Notes under the pieces: generated by a model | Seen by the model: the letters and a program-made list of their open reading frames with translations, nothing else | Databases searched by the model: none | What the model was told of the DNA's origin: nothing | Shown: positions 1 through 7,295 of the stretch, piece by piece | Position numbering within the stretch: position 1 is the stretch's first letter | How the letters are laid out: every line of letters begins with the position of its first letter | Position numbers and translations under genes: made by a program | NCBI RefSeq assembly: GCF_031181705.1 | Contig: NZ_JAPSKN010000007.1 | Coordinates: 1 to 64,000 of the forward strand | Direction: 5' to 3' | Length of the DNA: 64,000 nucleotides | Source: Streptomyces sp. | Lineage (GTDB): Bacteria > Actinomycetota > Actinomycetes > Streptomycetales > Streptomycetaceae

Positions 1-3000
1 CTCGATCTTCACGCTGCCCAGGCCCGCGACCGTGCCGCGGGCGTTGACCAGCTGGACCTGGCCGAAGAACTCACGGCCCTCGGGGGCGGCCGCGGCGGCG
101 GTGACGCTGCCGGAGACCGTCGCCGAGCCACCCGTGCCGAGCTTCACCGCGGAACCGTCGACGCTCACGCTGCCGAGGGAGGCGGAGAAGAACACGTCCT
201 GGTAGTCGTAGGCGGTGGTGCCGGACGGCACGCCGTAGCCGACGACCTCGATCGTGTAGGTGCCGGCGGCCGGGGAGGGCACGGAGACCGACTCCTCCGA
301 GTCGCCGTCGGCGGAGCTGCCGACCTGCTTGCCGGCCGCGTCGTAGACGGCCAGGTCCAGGTCGGCGGCGGCGTCCGAGACGTTGCCGATGACGACGTCC
401 AGGGACTTGGCACCCGCGGGCACCTCGACCGTGGTGGTCTGCGTCTCACCCTGCTTGATCGACGGGCGGGCCGTCTTGGCCGAGCCCAGCGGGCCGCCGG
501 CCAGCTTGCCGTCGATCGCCGCGAAACCGTTGGTCACCTTCCAGGTGGCGGTGGCCGGGGTGCCGACCTTCGCCTCGGGCACGGTCACGGTCTCCGGCTC
601 GAAGGCCGCGCCGAGGACGGCGACGTCCAGCTTGTACGGGTTGTCCAGCAGCGGCGACGTACGGCGCGACTCGACCTCGATCTCCCAGACGCCCGGCTGC
701 GGGTCCGCGTACGAACGCAGGTCGGGTCGGCAGGTGTTGGCCGGGTTCGAGTAGTTCGGGTAGCAGTTGATCGTCGACGTCGGGTCGGCCGGGACGCCGT
801 ACGGGTGGATGGAGATGAAGCGGGTCTGGCTCTTGTCCTTCAGCCCGCTCATCGCGACCTCGAGCGTCTTGGCGCCCTCGGGGACGGTGACGAAGTAGTG
901 CTGCGAGCTGTTGCGCTGCACCGTGCCGGCCGCGGAGAAGGTGTACTTCAGCGGCTGCGAGACGACCACGGTGTGCAGGACCTGCTTGTCGATGCCCTCG
1001 GTGCGCGGGTCGTCGACCTCCAGGATCGCGCTCTTGATGCCCGCGGACTTCGGGGCGGCCTGGACCTTGACGGTCACCGGCTGGTTCAGCGGCAGCCGCA
1101 CCTCGTCGGAGCCGACGATGCGGAACGTGCCGCCCGCGTTGTTCTCGAAGTGCAGCTCGTGCCGGATCGGCTTGTCGGCGCCGGACGTGCGGGTGAGGGT
1201 GACCTCGTAGGTCTTCTTCTGACCCGCCTTCAGGCCGCCCTCGCGGTCGTACAGGCCCGTGCCGTAGCCGGGGGTCTCAAGGAACTGGTCGATCGCGGTG
1301 TCGACCGGGGCCTTGACCGTGTAGGCGTGCGAGGTGGCGCCGTCACGGATCGCCTCCCAGGCGTCCTCGATGTTCATCAGGCCCGCGCCCTCCTCGTACG
1401 CCTGCACACCCTTGATGTGGTCGGCGGTCGAGGTGAGGGCCGTGCGCAGGGTGGCCGGGGTGAGGTCGATGCTCTTCTGCTTCGCGGCGGACAGCAGCAG
1501 CGCGGCGGCACCGGCGGCCTGCGGGGATGCCATCGAGGTGCCCTGCAGCATGCCGTAGCCGGCCGGCAGGGAGTAGCCCGCCTCGGCGACCGGGGCGCCC
1601 GGCATCCAGGTCTGGATGGTGTTGATCGCGGCACCCGGGGCGACCAGGGTCGGGGTGAAGCCGCCGTCCTCACGCGGGCCGCGCGAGGAGAACGGCATCA
1701 TCGCGTACTTCTTCTCCACGACCGAGCCGTAGTTGGCGGCCCAGGTCTCCTTGGAGACGGACGCGCCGACCGAGATGACCTTGTCGGCCAGGGCCGGGTC
1801 GCCGATGGTGTTGGCGCCGGGGCCGGAGTTGCCCGCGGAGATCACCAGCTGCACGCCGTAGGTGTCGATGAGCCGGGTGTACAGCTCGGCGCGCGCGTTG
1901 TTGCCGTCGTTCAGCGCCGGCAGGCCGCCGATGGACATGTTGACGATGTCGACACCGCGCTTGGTGACGAGGTCGATCATGCCCTCGGTCAGCGCCACGT
2001 TGGTGCAGCCGCCGGACCAGGTGCAGGCGCGCGAGGAGACCAGCTTGGCGCCGGGCGCCGCGCCGTCCATCTTCCCGCCGAACAGGCCGTTGGCGGCGGT
2101 GATGCCGGCGACGTGCGTGCCGTGCTCGGACTCGATGACGCCGATGTTGACGAAGTCGGACTTCTTGCCGACCCAGGAGCCGCCCAGCGGGTCCATCGGG
2201 ACGTCCTCGCGGACCTCCACGACGAACGGCTGCCGCTCGGCGATGTCGGTGGCCGGGTCGTCGGTGCCGAAGTACCCGATCTGGTGACCGTCCTTGTACG
2301 GCTTCATCGGGGCGTCGTCGCCGAAGTCGTTGTTGTTGTTCAGGTCGACCCGGACCGTGCCGGCCGCCGCGTCGTAGAGCACGCCCCAGACGTCGGTGGT
2401 GTCGCCGTCGCGGTTGGCGTCGCCCGCCGCGTCGCCGCCGGTGGTGTACGACTCCTTGAACAGGCTGACGGCGTAGGAGCCCGCCGGGGCCTTGTACGAC
2501 TGGCCCTGGTAGGTGAAGGCCGGGCCGGACACGGCCGTGACCATCGGGCGCCAGGTGTTGTCGTTGTCGATGATCGGGTCGGTCGCCGTCACCCAGTCGA
2601 CGATCTTCCGCTCACCGGTCGTGGTCTTCTGCAGGGCCGGGTGGCCGAGGTCCACGCCGGAGTCCAGGATGCCGATGGTGATGCCGCGGCCGTCCGCCTT
2701 CGGGTGGTCCTCGACGAAGTCGACCGCGCCCGTCTCGAAGGACGGGTTGTACGGGTTCTCCGCCGGGGTCCGCTTGCCCGGGGCCGGGTACGTCGCCGTG
2801 CCCTTGGCGCCCTTGGCGGCGTCCGCGCTCGGCGTCGGGTCGTCCAGCGGGATCTCCTCGCGCAGGTCGATGCCGTGCACGGAGGACAGCTTGGCGGCGG
2901 CGGCGATCGCCGAGTCGGCCTTGGCCGTCGGGACGGTGGCGCGGACGTAGCCCAGCTTGTCGTCGGCCCGGCCCACCGAGCCGCCCTTGACCGCGTCCAG

Positions 3001-3291
3001 CTGCCCGGAGACCTGCTCGGTCTGCCCGGGCGCGGTGGCGATCATCATCGTGACGTTCTTGTCGCCGTCGGCCTTGGCCTCGGCGAGCAGGTCCGCGTCG
3101 TCCGAACCGAGCTTGTGGTGGGCGGACTTGACGTCCCGGTCGGCCGGGGCGGCGGCGCCGGGGCCGTCCGCGGCGAGGACCAGGGGGACCGGCCCGGCCG
3201 CGGAGAGCGCGGCGACGAGTCCGGCGGCCACGGCGATGCGCGCCACGCGTCTCCGGCCCGATATCGGGTCACGCTGGGGGGTGAGGGTCAT
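1..3291 (-). CDS. Secreted S8 (subtilisin-like) serine protease, 3' end outside window
   Basis: About 1097 residues lie in the window and the frame runs off the left edge, so the C-terminus is missing. The ATG at 3291 has AAGGGA five bases upstream; an in-frame ATG at 3297 is an alternative. An N-terminal basic stretch and hydrophobic segment form a signal peptide. The S8 triad is visible: Asp about 210 in ILDSGVD, His about 390 in HGTHVAG, Ser about 586 in GTSMASP, with the oxyanion Asn in SAGNSG. The Asp-His distance is unusually long because of an insert carrying Asp/Asn-rich, probably calcium-binding loops (DANRDGDTTD, DLNNNNDFGDD). The C-terminal half looks like Ig-like and PPC-type beta domains. 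A nutritional extracellular protease is the likely role; the substrate is unknown. Confidence 0.92.
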   Translation of the reverse strand, partial: MTLTPQRDPISGRRRVARIAVAAGLVAALSAAGPVPLVLAADGPGAAAPADRDVKSAHHKLGSDDADLLAEAKADGDKNVTMMIATAPGQTEQVSGQLDAVKGGSVGRADDKLGYVRATVPTAKADSAIAAAAKLSSVHGIDLREEIPLDDPTPSADAAKGAKGTATYPAPGKRTPAENPYNPSFETGAVDFVEDHPKADGRGITIGILDSGVDLGHPALQKTTTGERKIVDWVTATDPIIDNDNTWRPMVTAVSGPAFTYQGQSYKAPAGSYAVSLFKESYTTGGDAAGDANRDGDTTDVWGVLYDAAAGTVRVDLNNNNDFGDDAPMKPYKDGHQIGYFGTDDPATDIAERQPFVVEVREDVPMDPLGGSWVGKKSDFVNIGVIESEHGTHVAGITAANGLFGGKMDGAAPGAKLVSSRACTWSGGCTNVALTEGMIDLVTKRGVDIVNMSIGGLPALNDGNNARAELYTRLIDTYGVQLVISAGNSGPGANTIGDPALADKVISVGASVSKETWAANYGSVVEKKYAMMPFSSRGPREDGGFTPTLVAPGAAINTIQTWMPGAPVAEAGYSLPAGYGMLQGTSMASPQAAGAAALLLSAAKQKSIDLTPATLRTALTSTADHIKGVQAYEEGAGLMNIEDAWEAIRDGATSHAYTVKAPVDTAIDQFLETPGYGTGLYDREGGLKAGQKKTYEVTLTRTSGADKPIRHELHFENNAGGTFRIVGSDEVRLPLNQPVTVKVQAAPKSAGIKSAILEVDDPRTEGIDKQVLHTVVVSQPLKYTFSAAGTVQRNSSQHYFVTVPEGAKTLEVAMSGLKDKSQTRFISIHPYGVPADPTSTINCYPNYSNPANTCRPDLRSYADPQPGVWEIEVESRRTSPLLDNPYKLDVAVLGAAFEPETVTVPEAKVGTPATATWKVTNGFAAIDGKLAGGPLGSAKTARPSIKQGETQTTTVEVPAGAKSLDVVIGNVSDAAADLDLAVYDAAGKQVGSSADGDSEESVSVPSPAAGTYTIEVVGYGVPSGTTAYDYQDVFFSASLGSVSVDGSAVKLGTGGSATVSGSVTAAAAAPEGREFFGQVQLVNARGTVAGLGSVKIE

Positions 3292-3500
3292 CGGCATCCC
3301 TTGGAGGTAAAGGAACGAGCGGGAACGACCGGGGTCGATCGGCCCTGGTCGCCACGGGTCCGGAACGGCAAGCCCGGACGATCGCACAGCCTTACGCAAG
3401 GGGGAGTTCTTTGGGGAGGGTTGACCGAAACGAAATGGATGTATGGGGAAAACCCCCGATGCGTTTTGCGGGTATCAGTCCCGAAGGCGGTGAAATCGGT

Positions 3501-3512
3501 TAACGTCCCGGA
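3501..3512 (+). promoter_or_regulatory. -10-like hexamer for leaderless Nudix gene
   Basis: TAACGT at 3501-3506 followed by exactly six bases and the GTG at 3513, with no Shine-Dalgarno sequence between. This matches the spacing expected when transcription starts at or next to the start codon. It decides the GTG start of the Nudix gene. Inferred, not proven. Confidence 0.4.
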
Positions 3513-3971
3513 GTGCGACAGAAGTTGAGGGTGGCGGCCTACGCCATATGCGTCCGTGACGGACAGATCCTGCTCGCCCGCTCCCCCGCCCAGGACGGCA
3601 CCCCCGAGTGGGTCGTGCCCGGCGGCGGCATGGAACACGGCGAGGATCCCTACGACACCGTCCGGCGCGAGGTCGAGGAGGAGACCGGCTACACCATCGA
3701 GGTGACCGGGCTGCTCGGCGTGGACTCCTCCCGCCGCACCCTCCGCGACCGGTTCGGACGCGCCGTCGACCACCACGCCGTCCGGTTCGTCTACGAGGGC
3801 CGGGTCACCGGCGGCGAACTGAGCCACGAGGTGAACGGCTCCACCGACCTCGCCGCCTGGCAGGACCTGGGCGCGGTGTCCGGCCTGGCCCGCGTGCCGA
3901 TGGTGGACACCGCCCTGCGCATGTGGCGGGAGCGGCCGGTGACCGGACGGCTGGCCGGCGCCCCGGAGTAG
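3513..3971 (+). CDS. Nudix family hydrolase
   Basis: A 152-residue single-domain Nudix protein. The Nudix box is complete: GGGMEHGEDP then REVEEETGY at about residues 35-57, giving the metal-binding Glu residues that hydrolyse a nucleoside diphosphate linked to another group. The sequence does not reveal the substrate; family members act on oxidised dNTPs, ADP-ribose, NADH or CoA. The GTG start is chosen because residues from KLRVAAYAI onward form the first beta strand and a -10-like TAACGT lies six bases upstream. It is divergent from the protease gene and stands alone. Confidence 0.88.
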   Translation: MRQKLRVAAYAICVRDGQILLARSPAQDGTPEWVVPGGGMEHGEDPYDTVRREVEEETGYTIEVTGLLGVDSSRRTLRDRFGRAVDHHAVRFVYEGRVTGGELSHEVNGSTDLAAWQDLGAVSGLARVPMVDTALRMWRERPVTGRLAGAPE

Positions 3972-4081
3972 ATCCAGTACCCCGGCAGGTGAACGCCGCG
4001 TGACCGGCTCCGGGCCGTTCCCGGAGCGGTCGTCGACGCGCCGGGTAGTCCAAGATCCACGTACGGTGATCGGCGCTGCGC

Positions 4082-4114
4082 GTTGCCGCCTTGTTCACAC
4101 GCAGGTCATCCCCG
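4082..4114 (+). promoter_or_regulatory. PhoP (PHO) box-like direct repeats upstream of phosphatase
   Basis: Three 11-base units in register: GTTGCCGCCTT (4082), GTTCACACGCA (4093) and GGTCATCCCCG (4104). Streptomyces PhoP binds 11-base direct repeats built on GTTCACC; the second and third units match well and the first weakly. The site lies about 90-120 bases before the start of a secreted phosphoesterase, a typical phosphate-starvation target. Recognition is by eye. Confidence 0.5.
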
Positions 4115-4135
4115 CTGCCAACCATCCAGTACGAG

Positions 4136-4162
4136 CGGGGTGTTCGCGTCACGAACGCCCCG
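4136..4162. repeat. Inverted repeat in phosphoesterase leader
   Basis: CGGGGTGTTCG and CGAACGCCCCG form an 11-bp inverted repeat (one T-G pair) with a 5-base loop, between the PHO-like box and the start codon at 4203. It could be an operator or a leader hairpin. Confidence 0.45.
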
Positions 4163-4202
4163 TGACCACTGCCGACGCGTTCGCACTCGGGGAGAGAAGC
4201 GC

Positions 4203-5960
4203 ATGTCGCGCACACGCTCAGTCGCCGGCTCCGGCCAGGGCATCCACCGCCGTTCCGTCCTCGCCGCCACCGGCGCGGTCGCCCTCTCCGCGGGCGCCGG
4301 CTACGCCCTGCGGCCCAGCGACAGCCAGGCCGCCACCACCAAGGAGGCCACCGAGGCCGTCGCCGCCTCCTCGCGCCAGGCCCCGGCCGCGCCCCTGGCC
4401 CCCTACACCAAGGGCACGACGGTGGCGTCCGTCGCCACCCCGCGCGCCGGCTCCGGGTACCGGCGCCTGGGCGACGGGCCAGGCTGGCAGCGGGTGGTGC
4501 GCTCCGAGCTGGCCGCGCCCCACTCCGGCCGCGCCGGGCGCCGCACCGCGCTCGCGGCGTTCGTGCAGCTCACCGACCTGCACATCATCGACGCGCAGCA
4601 CCCGCTGCGCCTGGAGTACCTGCGCTCGGCCGACGTGCACGCCTGGCGGCCGCACGAGGCGCTCACCGTGCAGGGCGCGATCTCCCTGGTGGAGCGGATC
4701 AACGCGCTGCGCGGCGCCCCCGTCACCGGTGCCCCGCTGCACTTCGCCATGACCACCGGCGACAACACGGACAACAACGCCAGGTCCGAGCTGGAGTGGT
4801 TCCTGAAGATCATGAGCGGCGGGCGCATCACGCCCAACACCGGCGACCCGCGCCGCTACGAGGGCGTCCAGAACAGCGGCCTCAAGCAGTACTGGCAGCC
4901 GGACGCCGCGCTCCGCGACGCCGACAAGCAGGCCGGCTTCCCCCGCCTCGACGGCTTCCTCCAGGCCGCGATCCGCGAGGTGCAGAGCCCGGGCCTGAAC
5001 CTGCCCTGGTACTCGACGGTCGGCAACCACGACTCCCTGCCGATGGGCTGCTACGCCTCGCACCGCGACTCCTACCTCACGGACCTGGCCGTCGGCGGCA
5101 GGAAGCTGATGGACGTGCCGGCCGCTGAGGCGAAGCGGCTCCAGACGCTCATCAAGAAGGCCCGCGACCCCCGGGGCGTGCGCTACCACGACTTCCTGAA
5201 GTCCCACGCCCGCGCCATGCGTTCGGTCACCCCGGACGAGAGGCGCGCCCCCTTCACGCCCGCCGAGTACATCGAGGCGCACCTGGACCCGGCCTTCCGG
5301 GGCGTCGGTCCGGTCGGCCACGGCTACTCCTCGGCCAACCTGGACGCGGGCACCCAGTACTACGCCTTCCGCATCTCCGACGACGTCATCGGCATCAGCC
5401 TGGACACCACCGACGCGGGCGGCCACTACGAGGGCTCCATCGGCTCGGCCCAGCTGAGGTGGCTCGACCGGACCCTGCGGGAGAACAAGGACTCCTACGC
5501 GGTGGTCTTCAGCCACCACACGAGCAAGACCATGACGAACACCCGCCCCGACCCGGCCCGGCCCCAGGAGCGGCGCCGGGGCGGCCAGGAGGTGCTGGCG
5601 CTGCTCGGCAGCCACCGCAACGTGCTGGCCTGGGTGAACGGCCACATCCACAAGAACGTCATCACGCCGCACTCCGCGCCCGGCGGCCGCTCCTTCTGGG
5701 AGATCTCCACCGCCTCCCACGTCGACTTCCCGCAGCTGGCCCGGGTCATCGAACTGGCCGACAACAAGGACGGCACGATCTCCCTGTTCACCACGCTGGT
5801 GGAGTCCTCGGCCCCGCACCGCACGGACTTCTCCGACCTCTCCCAGACCGGCCTCGCGGCCCTCTACCGCGAACTGTCCCTCAACGCCCCGGGAGCGAGC
5901 ACGACCCTCGGCGGCAACCCCAAGGACCGCAACACCGAACTGGTCCTGAAGAAGGGCTGA
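4203..5960 (+). CDS. Tat-exported metallophosphoesterase (TIGR03767/PPA1498 type)
   Basis: 585 residues from the ATG at 4203, which has GGAGAG just upstream; the frame is open further 5' but without initiation signals. A twin-arginine signal peptide (HRRSVLAATG, then a hydrophobic stretch) predicts folded export. Calcineurin-like metal-site motifs occur in order: TDLH about 125, GDNTD about 185, GNHD about 275, SHH about 437, GHIH about 480. These bind two metals and hydrolyse phosphoesters. Length and motif spacing fit the actinobacterial TIGR03767 family, whose substrate is unknown. The PHO-box-like repeat upstream suggests induction by phosphate limitation. A hairpin after the stop ends the transcript. 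Confidence 0.88.
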   Translation: MSRTRSVAGSGQGIHRRSVLAATGAVALSAGAGYALRPSDSQAATTKEATEAVAASSRQAPAAPLAPYTKGTTVASVATPRAGSGYRRLGDGPGWQRVVRSELAAPHSGRAGRRTALAAFVQLTDLHIIDAQHPLRLEYLRSADVHAWRPHEALTVQGAISLVERINALRGAPVTGAPLHFAMTTGDNTDNNARSELEWFLKIMSGGRITPNTGDPRRYEGVQNSGLKQYWQPDAALRDADKQAGFPRLDGFLQAAIREVQSPGLNLPWYSTVGNHDSLPMGCYASHRDSYLTDLAVGGRKLMDVPAAEAKRLQTLIKKARDPRGVRYHDFLKSHARAMRSVTPDERRAPFTPAEYIEAHLDPAFRGVGPVGHGYSSANLDAGTQYYAFRISDDVIGISLDTTDAGGHYEGSIGSAQLRWLDRTLRENKDSYAVVFSHHTSKTMTNTRPDPARPQERRRGGQEVLALLGSHRNVLAWVNGHIHKNVITPHSAPGGRSFWEISTASHVDFPQLARVIELADNKDGTISLFTTLVESSAPHRTDFSDLSQTGLAALYRELSLNAPGASTTLGGNPKDRNTELVLKKG

Positions 5961-5992
5961 CGCCCCGGACACCAGGAGCGGCGCCCGGACGC

Positions 5993-6029
5993 GAGGAGGG
6001 GCCGCCGGTGCGCCCGGCGGCCCCTCCTC
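5993..6029. terminator. Bidirectional hairpin terminator
   Basis: A 16-bp perfect stem (5993-6008 with 6014-6029) and a 5-base loop, between the convergent phosphoesterase and DUF559-like genes. No strong U-tract on either side, as is common for Streptomyces. Confidence 0.75.
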
Positions 6030-6058
6030 CCCCCTCCTGGTTCCGCTTCGGTCCGTCA

Positions 6059-7099
6059 CTACCGGGGCAGCACCACGACATACGCGGCCGGTTCGCGGTC
6101 GGCCGACGCCATCAGCGCTGTACGGACCACCGTCGCCTGCTGTTCCGGACAGTCGCGCAGCTTCCTGGGCGTGATGTGGACGACCGTGATCCCGAGCCGC
6201 TCCAGGTGCTCGCGCTTGCGGGCGTACTCCGACCACACGGCGTCGTCGTCCTGGCGGGGCGCCCGGGTGTCCAGCTCGACCGCCACCGCCTGGTCGGGCC
6301 AGTAGGCGTCGAGGCCGCCGAGGTAGGGGCCGCCGGGCAGGCGCAGGTCCACGTTCCAGACCGGGTCGGGCAGGCCGTGCTCACGGACCATCCGGTACAG
6401 ACGGTCCTCGGCGATGGCGCGGCCCTCGGCCAGCAGCGAGTCCACCGCGTCCACCACGTGCGGGCGGCTCAGCAGCCGCGCCTGGTTCAGCTCGCGCACC
6501 ACGGAGGCCGGGTCGCAGTGGCCGCCGCGTACCGCCTCCGTCAGCAGCCGGCGCACCACGCCCGCGTCCGCCAGCTCGGCGACGGCGTCGGCCAGCGCCC
6601 GGGCCACCGGGGCCACGGGTACGCCCGTGACCTGCTCCGGGACGGGCAGCGCGGGGGTGCGCACGATCCGCGCGCACCCCGTCGAGCGCAGCCGCCGCAT
6701 GCGCGGGACCAGGACGTCGAACGCGTCCAGGGACGGCAGCGGGGGCGTCGAGGAGAAGCCGTGCAGGGTGAGGGCGGCCAGCCCGGTGATCATCACCTCC
6801 GCGTAGGCCGGGGTGTGTGCCGTGCTCGCGCCGGGCTGGGCCGGAACACCGGTGCCGCGCTCCCGTGCCGCGTACATCAGCGCCGCGTGCAGCCGCTCCT
6901 CGCTGGTCGGCGGGCCCGGGTGGAGCAGGACCACGCCCGGCAGGAGCTGCTGCCAGGGGCCGCCGGGGCGGCACTGCTCGTTCGTCTCGGCCGTGGAGAC
7001 CCCGTGCGAGCGGAGCCGGGCCGTCGTCGTCACGCGGGGCCGGCCGGCGCCGGACAGGTCGTGCAGGGGGCGGGGGGAGAGCGGCGTGTTCTGGGTCAT
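6059..7099 (-). CDS. AbiEi-like winged-helix protein with C-terminal DUF559/Vsr-like domain
   Basis: 346 residues from the ATG at 7099; the ribosome site is weak and the start is moderately certain. Residues about 15-75 resemble the winged-helix N-domain of AbiEi-type antitoxins, with the pattern VTTTARLRSHGVS then LLPGVVLL. Residues about 255-330 resemble DUF559/Vsr nuclease-fold domains: LDAYWPDQAVAVELD supplies the D and ExD-type positions, followed by KREHLERLGITVVHITPRKL. No AbiEii toxin partner lies beside it. Many actinobacteria have such stand-alone proteins of unknown role. A defence or DNA-repair function is possible but unproven. It is convergent with the phosphoesterase. Confidence 0.7.
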   Translation of the reverse strand: MTQNTPLSPRPLHDLSGAGRPRVTTTARLRSHGVSTAETNEQCRPGGPWQQLLPGVVLLHPGPPTSEERLHAALMYAARERGTGVPAQPGASTAHTPAYAEVMITGLAALTLHGFSSTPPLPSLDAFDVLVPRMRRLRSTGCARIVRTPALPVPEQVTGVPVAPVARALADAVAELADAGVVRRLLTEAVRGGHCDPASVVRELNQARLLSRPHVVDAVDSLLAEGRAIAEDRLYRMVREHGLPDPVWNVDLRLPGGPYLGGLDAYWPDQAVAVELDTRAPRQDDDAVWSEYARKREHLERLGITVVHITPRKLRDCPEQQATVVRTALMASADREPAAYVVVLPR

Positions 7100-7295
7100 G
7101 ACCCGCAATTTCCCGCGTCCGGGGCGTCCTTGAACCGCTGTTACAGGTCCGTCGACAAATGCGGACAACCAAGCGCTAAAGGACGAGTGTTCGGATGCCG
7201 AAACCCCCTGGTCCGTTCGGGGGTGGACCAGGGGTTACGGCTCATCGGGCACGCATCTCGTAACAGAGCGGGAACGCCCGGATCTCAGGCCAAAG

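Noticed and set aside
805-3528. 907-codon open frame on the + strand
   Set aside because: Antisense to the S8 protease, whose catalytic motifs are unambiguous; the frame is a by-product of high third-position GC and has no start signals or recognisable domains.
4218-6236. 672-codon open frame on the - strand
   Set aside because: Antisense to the metallophosphoesterase with all its motifs; composition (Gly/Arg/Val-rich) is that of a shadow frame.
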